From NCBI GenBank assembly GCA_963717255.1, contig CAVQVT010000013.1, positions 62,001 to 126,000 on the forward strand: a stretch of DNA of 64,000 bases, read 5' to 3'. The notes below the pieces were generated by a model. That model ran no database searches. It saw nothing but the letters and a program-made list of their open reading frames with translations, and was not told the DNA's origin. Positions within the stretch are counted from its first letter, which is position 1; each line of letters begins with the position of its first letter. Position numbers and translations under genes: made by a program. Below are positions 57,815 to 64,000 of the stretch, piece by piece. Source of the DNA: CAIYQJ01 sp963717255. Lineage in GTDB: Bacteria > Chloroflexota > Limnocylindria > Limnocylindrales > CSP1-4.

Positions 57815-60016
57815 ATGTCCCTGCTCCGTCGCATGGAGAAGCTCCAGCAGGAGGCTGCCGCGCGCGCGGCCGATGCCAGCGCGGCCGAGACGCCGACTCT
57901 GCCGGCCGACACGCTGGCCGGCGATCCGGCGGCGGTCGCCGCTCCGGCGGCGCTGCCAGCCGACCCGGATGCTGCCGGGCCGGGCGAGTCGGATCCCGCC
58001 CCGCGCTCCGCTCTCGCTCCCGCAGCGGCGGATCCCGCACCCGCTCCGGCCGCGCCATCGCCCCCGAGCGCGGCCGCGGTCATCGCTGCAGCCGCGGCGG
58101 CGGCCACCGCCGCCGCGACGGGCGCGCCACCCCCCGCCCCTCCGACCTCTGCCGGGACCGCGCCGGGCACGCCCGCCGTCCTGCCCGCCGCACCCCAGGC
58201 CGCGCGGATGGCGGCCCGATCCGCGGTCCGCGAGGACATGCTCCGCGACGTCCGCATCCGCCTCCGGACGGAGGCGGCACGCTCGTCGGCATCCCTGGCG
58301 GCCGTCGCGGGACCGGACCTCCGCGGTCGCATCGAGGCGATGGTGGACCGGGTCATCGGCCTCAGCGGGTACGCGGTCACCCGCGACGAGCGGCTCCGCC
58401 TGATCGAGGACATGGTCGCCGGGATCCAGGGCTTCGGGCCCATCGAGACGTTCCTGAAGGACGAGACGGTCACCGAGGTCATGGTCAACGGCCCCGACCA
58501 GATCTACATCGAGCGGGCCGGGAAGATCCATCTGACGGACGCCGCCTTCCTCAGCGACGACCACGTGCGGCAGATCATCGACCGGATCGTCAGCCCGATC
58601 GGCCGGCGGATCGACCAGTCGAGTCCCCGGGTGGACGCCCGCCTACCCGACGGCTCGCGCGTCAACGTCATCATCGAGCCGCTCTCCCTCGTCGGACCCG
58701 TCATCACCATCCGGAAGTTCTCCGCCCACCCGTACACCGTCGACGACCTCGTCCGGTTCGGGACCGCCACGGCTGAGATGTTCGACTTCCTGCGCGTCTG
58801 CGTGGAAGCCCAGTTGAATATCTTCGTGTCCGGCGGGACCGGGTCGGGGAAGACCACGACCCTCAACGTGCTCTCATCCTTCATCCCGGAGGATGAGCGG
58901 ATCGTCACCATCGAGGACGCGGCCGAGCTGCAGCTCCGACAGATGCACGTCGTCACGCTGGAGAGCCGCCCTCCCAACCTGGAGGGCCTCGGCGAGATCA
59001 CGATCCGCGACCTCCTGCGCAACGCGCTCCACATGCGCCCGGACCGGATCATCGTGGGCGAGTGCCGGGCGGGCGAGGCGCTCGACATGATCCAGGCGAT
59101 GACAGTCGGGCACGAGGGCTCCCTCTCGACCGGCCATGCGAACAGCCCGGCGGACATGCTCCGGCGCCTCGAGACCATGGTCCTCATGGCGGGGGTGGAC
59201 CTCCCGCTCCGGTCCATCCGCGAGCAGATCGCCTCCGCGGTCGACGTGATCGTCCACACCGCCCGCCTGAAGGACGGCTCCCGGAAGGTCGTCAACATCA
59301 CCGAGGTGTACGGGATCGAGGACGATCGCATCCTCCTGCAGGACGTCTTCGCCTTCCAACAGACCGGCATGCGGGACGGACGGGTCGAGGGCGCGCTCCT
59401 GCCGACCGGGATCCGGCCGACCTTCATGGGGAGGTTCAAGGCGAGCGGGATCCAGCTGCCGCCGGGCGAGTTCGGCATCCCCGCGTTCGACCCATCCCGC
59501 CCCGGCCAGGTCCGCGCCGGCAAGTCGCGCTGGGCGAGCGAGGCCGCCACGCAGGACGGGAAGCCCGCGCCGGTCACCGTCGGGCATGGACGGGTCGCGA
59601 AAGCCGGCGGCATGGTCTACGTCTCCGCGATGGGACCGGTCGACCCGGAGACCGGGCAGCTCGTCGGGGTCGGCGTCCGGGATCAGACCGTCCAGTGCAT
59701 GCGCAACGTCCAGGCGCGCCTGGAGGCCGAAGGAAGCGGGCTCGACAGGATCGTCTGGGCGAGCTGGGCGCTGCGCGACCCGTCCGACTTCGACGCGTTC
59801 GACGAGGAGTGGGTGCGCTGGTTCCCGGGCGACGCACCCGTCGGCCAGGCGACGCTCATGACGCCGGCGCATCGCCGCGCCGGCTTCCGGGTCTCCATCG
59901 GCGTCATCGCGCAGGCGGACGCTGATCCGGGCCCGCGGGCGGCCGGGGATCCGGCCCCCGGCGACGCGCCGGCCGCGAGGACGTCGCACTCGGGGACGCC
60001 GCGCCGGAAGCGGTGA
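57815..60016 (+). CDS. CpaF/TadA-type secretion ATPase fused to a RidA/YjgF-like domain
   Basis: 733 residues in one uninterrupted frame. Residues 1-135 are an Ala/Pro-rich tail. Residues about 160-540 are a type II/IV secretion ATPase with VTEVMVNGPDQIYIER, Walker A SGGTGSGKTTT (about 345), Asp box IVTIEDAAELQL, Walker B IIVGECRAGEALDM and His box GHEGSLSTGHANSP. After a 40-residue linker, residues about 583-703 form a RidA-like domain (GHGRVAKAGGMVYVSAMGPVDPETG, MRNVQARLEAEGSGLDRIVW). The catalytic Arg region of RidA, usually PARST, reads PVGQATL, so imine deaminase activity is unlikely. No tadB, tadC or pilin gene is adjacent. Confidence 0.88.
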   Translation: MSLLRRMEKLQQEAAARAADASAAETPTLPADTLAGDPAAVAAPAALPADPDAAGPGESDPAPRSALAPAAADPAPAPAAPSPPSAAAVIAAAAAAATAAATGAPPPAPPTSAGTAPGTPAVLPAAPQAARMAARSAVREDMLRDVRIRLRTEAARSSASLAAVAGPDLRGRIEAMVDRVIGLSGYAVTRDERLRLIEDMVAGIQGFGPIETFLKDETVTEVMVNGPDQIYIERAGKIHLTDAAFLSDDHVRQIIDRIVSPIGRRIDQSSPRVDARLPDGSRVNVIIEPLSLVGPVITIRKFSAHPYTVDDLVRFGTATAEMFDFLRVCVEAQLNIFVSGGTGSGKTTTLNVLSSFIPEDERIVTIEDAAELQLRQMHVVTLESRPPNLEGLGEITIRDLLRNALHMRPDRIIVGECRAGEALDMIQAMTVGHEGSLSTGHANSPADMLRRLETMVLMAGVDLPLRSIREQIASAVDVIVHTARLKDGSRKVVNITEVYGIEDDRILLQDVFAFQQTGMRDGRVEGALLPTGIRPTFMGRFKASGIQLPPGEFGIPAFDPSRPGQVRAGKSRWASEAATQDGKPAPVTVGHGRVAKAGGMVYVSAMGPVDPETGQLVGVGVRDQTVQCMRNVQARLEAEGSGLDRIVWASWALRDPSDFDAFDEEWVRWFPGDAPVGQATLMTPAHRRAGFRVSIGVIAQADADPGPRAAGDPAPGDAPAARTSHSGTPRRKR

Positions 60017-60046
60017 CCGGCCCGCGGGCGCCTGTCGCGGCCGCGC

Positions 60047-60071
60047 CAGGGATCCGGCCGCCGGATCCCTG
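60047..60071 (+). terminator. Stem-loop after the CpaF-RidA gene
   Basis: CAGGGATCCGG pairs perfectly with CCGGATCCCTG across three bases, 31 nt after the stop. No U-tract follows. It separates this gene from the DUF4332-mscL unit. Confidence 0.6.
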
Positions 60072-60211
60072 CACCGGGTCGCGCACCGTGGCGGCGCCGG
60101 ACGGCGCGGTGCCGGGGTGGCCGGGGGCGTCGCTTCCCTCGCGCCGTAGAGTAGGGCGGGGACGGCTGGCGGCCGCTGTCTGCGGCTGCGCATACCTCGC
60201 TGGAGGGAGAG

Positions 60212-60616
60212 ATGAAGATCGAGGAGATCGAGGGCATCGGGCCCGTGTTCGCCGAGAAGCTCCAGACCGCCGGCATCGAGTCGGTCGAGGAGCTGCTCGA
60301 GAAGGGCGCGTCGCGCGCCGGCCGGGTGGCGATCGCCGACGCGACGGGCATCGAGGGCGGGAAGATCCTCGAGTGGGTCAACCACGCTGACCTCATGCGA
60401 ATCAAGGGCGTCGGCTCCCAGTACTCCGACCTGCTGGAGGCCGCCGGCGTCGACTCGCCCGCCGAGCTGGCCCGGCGCAACGCGACGAATCTCGCCGACG
60501 CCTTCCAGTCCGTCGTCGCGGAGCGGCCGGGCATCGTGCGCCGCGTCCCGACGGAGGCCGAGATCGCCGGCTGGATCGCCGAGGCGAAGGACCTGCCGAA
60601 GGTCGTGGAGCACTGA
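60212..60616 (+). CDS. DUF4332 helix-hairpin-helix protein
   Basis: 134 residues. Two helix-hairpin-helix-like units are visible, IEEIEGIGPVFAEKLQTAGIESVEELLEKG and DLMRIKGVGSQYSDLLEAAGVDSPAELARR, the repeat pattern of DUF4332. These are DNA- or protein-binding modules of unknown role. GGAGGGAGAG precedes ATG 60212. It is 3 bp ahead of mscL, so co-transcribed with it. The functional link between the two is unknown. Confidence 0.85.
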   Translation: MKIEEIEGIGPVFAEKLQTAGIESVEELLEKGASRAGRVAIADATGIEGGKILEWVNHADLMRIKGVGSQYSDLLEAAGVDSPAELARRNATNLADAFQSVVAERPGIVRRVPTEAEIAGWIAEAKDLPKVVEH

Positions 60617-60619
60617 TCC

Positions 60620-61024
60620 ATGGCCGCCAAGCCCAGCGCGGGGGGGTTCCGCGCCTTCCTGACCAAGACGAACGCCCTGGCTCTGGCCGTCGGCGTCATC
60701 ATCGGCGCCGCCACGGGTGCGCTCGTCAACTCGCTGGTCAACAACATCATCATGCCGCCCATCGGCTGGGCCCTCGGCGGCATCGACTTCGCGGCCATGA
60801 AGATCGTCCTCGGCACGAACGCCAAGGGCGAGGAGGTCGCGATCGCCTACGGCCTCTTCATCAACTCGCTCATCTCGTTCGTCATCCTCATGCTGGTGGT
60901 GTACCTCCTCGCGATGTGGTTCATCCGCGAGGAGCCTGCCGCCCCCAGCAAGGAGTGCCCCTTCTGCAAGGAGGCGAACGCCGAGACCGCGACGAAGTGC
61001 AAGTTCTGCGCGAGCGCGATCTGA
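60620..61024 (+). CDS. mscL: Large-conductance mechanosensitive channel with C-terminal zinc ribbon
   Basis: 134 residues. The MscL core has an N-terminal amphipathic helix (GGFRAFLTKTN), TM1 ALALAVGVIIGAATGALVNSLVNNIIMPPIG and TM2 YGLFINSLISFVILMLVVYLLAMWF. In place of the usual cytoplasmic helix bundle, the tail carries CPFCKEANAETATKCKFC, two CxxC pairs that should bind zinc. It opens under membrane tension to release solutes. Length is normal for the family. The zinc ribbon may gate or anchor the cytoplasmic end. Transcription ends at the perfect hairpin downstream. Confidence 0.92.
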   Translation: MAAKPSAGGFRAFLTKTNALALAVGVIIGAATGALVNSLVNNIIMPPIGWALGGIDFAAMKIVLGTNAKGEEVAIAYGLFINSLISFVILMLVVYLLAMWFIREEPAAPSKECPFCKEANAETATKCKFCASAI

Positions 61025-61047
61025 CGGCCTGAGCGCCGGAACCACGA

Positions 61048-61090
61048 CCAGGAGAGGGGCCCGGCCGAGCTGGGCCCCTCTCCTGGGTTT
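61048..61090 (+). terminator. Intrinsic terminator after mscL
   Basis: A perfect 15-bp stem, CCAGGAGAGGGGCCC (61048-61062) with GGGCCCCTCTCCTGG (61072-61086), encloses a 9-nt loop and is followed by TTT. It is the most convincing terminator in the window. Confidence 0.88.
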
Positions 61091-61202
61091 CGCCGGCCCG
61101 CTCTCCGGCCGACGCGAGCGGTGGGATCGCGGATCGAGTCCGACGCCGCCGACGTGACGGATGACACTTGGCGCGGCGCCGCCGACGAGCGCAGCGTGGG
61201 CC

Positions 61203-61280
61203 CGCACGCGGGAGGCGAGGACGCGCGGGCCGGATCCAGGTCGCCGGGCCCGCGCCGAGCCACTGGCGAGACCGACCCGC
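61203..61280 (+). promoter_or_regulatory. Conserved leader element, copy B (possible structured RNA)
   Basis: It matches 38701-38776. The 24 nt at 61257-61280 are identical to 38752-38775, and the 5' block GGAGGCG..GACGCGCGG is kept. The variable centre extends the GCGCGG/CCGCGC stem here to GCGCGGGCC/GGCCCGCGC, consistent with RNA pairing. It ends 39 nt before the small membrane protein start. See copy A for alternatives. The rest of the 295-bp gap contains the mscL terminator and nothing else. Confidence 0.4.
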
Positions 61281-61319
61281 CGTCGACGGGCCGCCCGATG
61301 ATGGGGCGGAGGGGGAGCG

Positions 61320-61541
61320 ATGAACCGGCTGCGCGGCCTCGACCTCGGGGCCATCATCATCGGCGTGCTGGTCCTCGGGGTGGGCGCCTACTACGTCCTG
61401 GTCAACACGTTCGGCGTGAACCTGCCCGACCTGGACTGGGACAAGATCTGGCCACTCGCGATCGTGGCCCTCGGCATCGCGATCCTCGCGGGCGCCTTGA
61501 GCCGGATGGGCCGCGGCGGACACGGGCCGCAGGGGGTCTGA
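61320..61541 (+). CDS. Small two-helix membrane protein (DUF5668/LiaF-TM-like)
   Basis: 73 residues: LDLGAIIIGVLVLGVGAYYVLVNTFG, then LPDLDWDKIWPLAIVALGIAILAGALSRM. The GAIIIGxLxLxxGxxxL, W-plus-PLxxIxxGxxxL pattern is that of DUF5668 and LiaF N-terminal membrane regions, often linked to envelope stress. GGAGGGGGAG precedes ATG 61320. It is monocistronic after the conserved leader element. No further function can be assigned. Confidence 0.75.
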   Translation: MNRLRGLDLGAIIIGVLVLGVGAYYVLVNTFGVNLPDLDWDKIWPLAIVALGIAILAGALSRMGRGGHGPQGV

Positions 61542-61754
61542 TCGAAGGCGCGTCGATCGGCCTCCCACCCGAAGCCCCGCCCGTGCCCCGGACGGGGCTT
61601 CACCCGATGCGGCCATCGGCCGCCCTGCCACGCCGCACCCTCCCTGCACCACCCCGCTCTGATGGTCCATCCTTGGGCGCGCCACGCCGCCTCGCGCCCG
61701 CCTCCGCGAGCGGGCCGCGCGGCAGCGCGGCCCCGACGTCACGAGGAGGAGCCC

Positions 61755-63158
61755 ATGCCGAAGGTGGAACGGATCGCCGACATCCTCGCGGGCCGGACGC
61801 CGGTCGGCGGGCGTGCCACGGTCCAGGGCTGGGTCCGGACACGCCGTGATTCGAAGGCCGGCCTCTCGTTCCTCCACGTCAACGACGGCTCCAGCCTGGA
61901 CAACCTCCAGGTCGTCGCCCCCGAGACGCTCGGCAACTTCGAGGACGAGGTCCTGCACCTGACGGCCGGCTGCGCCGTCGGCGTCACCGGCACCGTCGCG
62001 GCCTCGCAGGGCAAGGGGCAGGCGGTCGAGCTGCTCGCCGAGTCGATCGACGTGGTCGGCTGGGTGGACGACCCGGAGACCTACCCGATCCAGGCGAAGC
62101 GCCACAGCTTCGAGTACCTGCGCGAGGTCGCCCACCTCCGGCCGCGGACGAACACCTTCGGTGCGGTCGCTCGGGTCCGCCACAGCCTCGCGATGGCGAT
62201 CCACCGCTATTTCGACGAGCACGGCTTCTACTGGATCCACACCCCGATCCTCACGGCCAGCGACGCGGAGGGCGCCGGCGAGCTCTTCCGCGTCTCCACG
62301 CTCGACCTGGCGAACCTCCCGCGCACCCCCGACGGCGCGGTCGACTACGCGCAGGACTTCTTCGGGAAGCCCGCCTTCCTCACCGTGTCCGGCCAGCTGA
62401 ACATCGAGGCGTACTGCCTTGCGCTCACGAACGTCTACACGTTCGGGCCCACCTTCCGGGCCGAGAACTCGAACACCAGCCGGCACCTCTCCGAGTTCTG
62501 GATGGTCGAGCCGGAGATCGCGTTCGCCGACATCCACGACAACGCCGACCTGGCCGAGGACCTGCTGCGGCACAGCTTTCGGGCGATCCTGGACGAACGG
62601 CCCGAGGACATGGCGTTCTTCGCCGACCGGATCGATCCGGACGCGGTCTCGCGGCTCGAGGCGCTCACGTCCTCGACCTTCGCACGGATGACCTACACGG
62701 AGGCGATCGACGCGCTCGAGCGGGCCGGACGCTCGTGGGAGTTCCCGGTCTCGTGGGGCGTCGCCCTGCAGGCGGAGCACGAGCGGTACCTCTGCGAGGA
62801 GTACGCGAAGCGCCCGGTGGTGGTCGTGGACTACCCGAAGGAGATCAAGGCGTTCTACATGCGCCTCAACGACGACGGACGCACCGTCGCCGCGATGGAC
62901 GTGCTCGCCCCCGGCATCGGCGAGATCGTGGGCGGCAGCCAGCGCGAGGAGCGCCTGGACGTGCTCGACGCGCGCATCCGCGAGACGGGCCTCGACCCGG
63001 ACGTCTACTGGTGGTACCGCGACCTGCGCCGCTACGGCACCGTGCCGCACGCGGGGTTCGGGCTCGGATTCGACCGTTCGGTCGCGTACGCCACGGGCAT
63101 GGCGAACATCCGTGACGTCATCCCGTTCCCGCGGACGCCCGCCAGTGCGGACTTCTAG
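61755..63158 (+). CDS. asnS: Asparaginyl-tRNA synthetase
   Basis: 467 residues. The N-terminal OB-fold binds the anticodon (VQGWVRTRRDSKAGLSFLHVNDGSS). The class II core has motif 1 with HTPILTASDAEGAGELF, motif 2 FGPTFRAENSNTSRHLSEFWMVEPE and motif 3 FGLGFDRSVAYATGM. Asparagine-specific features such as the NTSRHL block and length 460-470 separate it from AspRS. It charges tRNA-Asn in the cytoplasm. GAGGAG precedes ATG 61755. Its presence indicates direct Asn-tRNA formation, although AsnB and GatCAB pathways may coexist. No frame problem is seen. Confidence 0.95.
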   Translation: MPKVERIADILAGRTPVGGRATVQGWVRTRRDSKAGLSFLHVNDGSSLDNLQVVAPETLGNFEDEVLHLTAGCAVGVTGTVAASQGKGQAVELLAESIDVVGWVDDPETYPIQAKRHSFEYLREVAHLRPRTNTFGAVARVRHSLAMAIHRYFDEHGFYWIHTPILTASDAEGAGELFRVSTLDLANLPRTPDGAVDYAQDFFGKPAFLTVSGQLNIEAYCLALTNVYTFGPTFRAENSNTSRHLSEFWMVEPEIAFADIHDNADLAEDLLRHSFRAILDERPEDMAFFADRIDPDAVSRLEALTSSTFARMTYTEAIDALERAGRSWEFPVSWGVALQAEHERYLCEEYAKRPVVVVDYPKEIKAFYMRLNDDGRTVAAMDVLAPGIGEIVGGSQREERLDVLDARIRETGLDPDVYWWYRDLRRYGTVPHAGFGLGFDRSVAYATGMANIRDVIPFPRTPASADF

Positions 63159-63163
63159 CGGGC

Positions 63164-63451
63164 TTGCGGCGGTCCGGACCGACGGCACCCGCACCGGGAG
63201 CGTGCGGCTGGCGGCCATCCGCGCCGCTCACTCCTCTCGCGGAGAGCCTCGGCGCTCGGCGCGGCTCCGTCTCGGACATCTTCCTGCCGGACGCCGTCGC
63301 CCGGACGATCCCGATCTGGTCGAGTGCGCTCGTCGCCCTCGGGATCGCGCTGCACGTCCGCGGGCTCGCGCGCGAGGGCGGGACGCGCCGGCGGCACGAC
63401 GAGGGCGTGGTCGCGCCGCGCGAGGCGCGCGGCCGAGGGCCACGCGCGTGA
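63164..63451 (+). CDS. Possible small membrane protein
   Basis: 95 codons from a TTG five bases after the asnS stop. Only the middle part looks protein-like: VSDIFLPDAVARTIPIWSSALVALGIALHVRGLAREGG, one potential transmembrane helix with a basic end. The first 35 residues are low complexity. No ATG or GTG lies in frame and no ribosome-binding site is clear. It may be a real short protein with a misjudged start, or chance. The rest of the 519-bp gap to the NuoE gene holds a hairpin and a TAGGAT box (63595-63600) that could be a -10. Confidence 0.3.
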   Translation: MRRSGPTAPAPGACGWRPSAPLTPLAESLGARRGSVSDIFLPDAVARTIPIWSSALVALGIALHVRGLAREGGTRRRHDEGVVAPREARGRGPRA

Positions 63452-63498
63452 ATGCGATCGTCCAGCGTCGATCCGGCCCGCCCGCCGCGCTCCGATCG

Positions 63499-63532
63499 TC
63501 TCGGGGAGCCCCTGCCGTCCGGCTCCCCGAGA
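63499..63532. terminator. Perfect 12-bp stem-loop between asnS and the NuoE-like gene
   Basis: TCTCGGGGAGCC (63499-63510) pairs with GGCTCCCCGAGA (63521-63532) around 10 nt. It is suitable as the terminator of the asnS transcript. No U-tract. Confidence 0.6.
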
Positions 63533-63677
63533 GGCCGCGAAGGGGCACGCTCGACCGACCGGAATGGCCCTGTCACCGTGAGCCGCGGTCCCCCTAGGAT
63601 CGAGCGGATCGCCGTGCTCCTCGCGGGCCGGGTCACCGGACCGCACCTGGGAGCACGGCCTCCGTTTGGAGGCTTCG

Positions 63678-64000
63678 ATGACCACCGGCCTGGTGACGGC
63701 GTCGACGCGCGACGAGGATCGGGACCTGATCGACCGCGTCATCGGCGACCAGGCCGGGCGCCCCGGCGCGCTGCTCGGCATCCTGGAGAAGCTGCAGGAG
63801 CACCACCGCCACAAGTACCTCCCGATGGAGACGCTCGAGTACGTCGCCGCACGGACGGGCGTCCCCCAGTCGCAGGTCTACGGCGTGGCGACCTTCTACG
63901 CGCTCTTCAACCTGGACCCGCAGGGCACCCACACCGTGGCGATCTGCCGCGGCACCGCCTGTCACACCCGCGGATCGCGGGCACTGCTCGAGCGCGTGAA
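63678..64000 (+). CDS. nuoE: NuoE/HoxE-type thioredoxin-like [2Fe-2S] subunit, 5' part
   Basis: 107 residues are visible from ATG 63678 before the window ends. LLGILEKLQEHHRHKYLPMETLEYVAARTGVPQSQVYGVATFYALF is the conserved N-terminal helical region of the 24-kDa NADH dehydrogenase subunit. VAICRGTACHTRGS begins the thioredoxin-like [2Fe-2S] domain, with two of its four Cys ligands. It belongs to complex I, a bidirectional hydrogenase or a formate dehydrogenase; which one depends on genes outside the window. Confidence 0.88.
   Translation, partial: MTTGLVTASTRDEDRDLIDRVIGDQAGRPGALLGILEKLQEHHRHKYLPMETLEYVAARTGVPQSQVYGVATFYALFNLDPQGTHTVAICRGTACHTRGSRALLERV

Noticed and set aside
63155..63965. 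Overlapping minus-strand frames near the right end
   Set aside because: They are antisense to the NuoE-like gene or GC-rich noise and lack motifs.
1..64000. tRNA, rRNA, insertion sequences, integrases, prophage genes
   Set aside because: I looked for T-arm signatures, transposase motifs and flanking inverted repeats by eye and saw none. A covariance search was not possible here.

Overview
The window is very GC-rich DNA from a bacterial chromosome with dense gene packing, many GTG starts, frequent 1-4 nt start/stop overlaps and a mixture of Shine-Dalgarno and apparently leaderless starts (a TANNNT box 6-7 nt before the start codon). Together with long multiheme CXXCH proteins, an NrfD/Fe-S module, MalT-like LuxR regulators and a zinc-ribbon MscL, this suggests a high-GC terrabacterial lineage. 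My best guess is Chloroflexota of the Limnocylindria/Ellin6529 type, but this is inference from gene style and not a phylogenetic result. I saw no tRNA, rRNA, CRISPR array, insertion sequence or prophage.

Layout. 1-11 kb is a surface polysaccharide cluster: a partial unknown gene, an O-antigen ligase/polymerase-like protein, three GT2 and one GT4 glycosyltransferases, an AsnB-type amidotransferase, a Wzx-type flippase and a polyprenyl-phosphate sugar-1-phosphate transferase. 11-19.5 kb, all on the minus strand, is a putative extracellular electron-transfer locus: TPR membrane protein, membrane-anchored NHL propeller, two tandem-duplicated six-heme proteins and a 1143-residue wall-spanning-type protein carrying seven CXXCH and one CX3CH motif. 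19.9-21 kb holds an MNT/HEPN toxin-antitoxin-like pair behind a leaderless promoter, followed by a Tat-exported Rieske lipoprotein (21.0-21.6 kb).

21.7-36 kb is a redox and regulation block. It contains an orphan receiver without the phospho-Asp, a GAF histidine kinase with its NarL-type regulator, a flavin monooxygenase, and a minus-strand operon (small membrane protein, LuxR regulator, six-heme cytochrome, four-cluster Fe-S protein, NrfD quinol subunit, eight-heme cytochrome). A second copy of the LuxR regulator lies just downstream. Both LuxR copies have a receiver with Glu in place of the phospho-acceptor and four conserved cysteines (C-x7-C-x22-C-x-C); I consider them the most interesting candidates for an undescribed redox or metal sensor. 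A standalone SGNH protein and a multi-cluster ferredoxin follow.

36-44 kb has a small membrane protein with an OmpR/HK two-component pair, lipoproteins and a GT4 pair. 44-48 kb has a divergent GNAT/acyl-CoA-synthetase-like protein and an AcuC deacetylase, that is, a reversible lysine acetylation module whose ATP-grasp part looks internally deleted. 48.6-50.4 kb is an autoregulated MarR operon, followed by a frameshifted M48 protease. 52-56 kb has a large LuxR (LAL) regulator followed by a secreted protein made of four internal repeats. 56-64 kb has aquaporin, an orphan CpaF ATPase fused to a RidA-like domain, a DUF4332 protein, MscL, AsnS and the start of a NuoE-like subunit.

The genes suggest a cell with an elaborate envelope and polysaccharide programme, periplasmic or surface cytochromes fed by a quinol-oxidising Fe-S/NrfD complex, and several cysteine-bearing regulators placed next to those redox genes. 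A roughly 76-nt conserved element occurs upstream of two unrelated membrane-protein genes (38.7 and 61.2 kb) and looks like a structured RNA leader.
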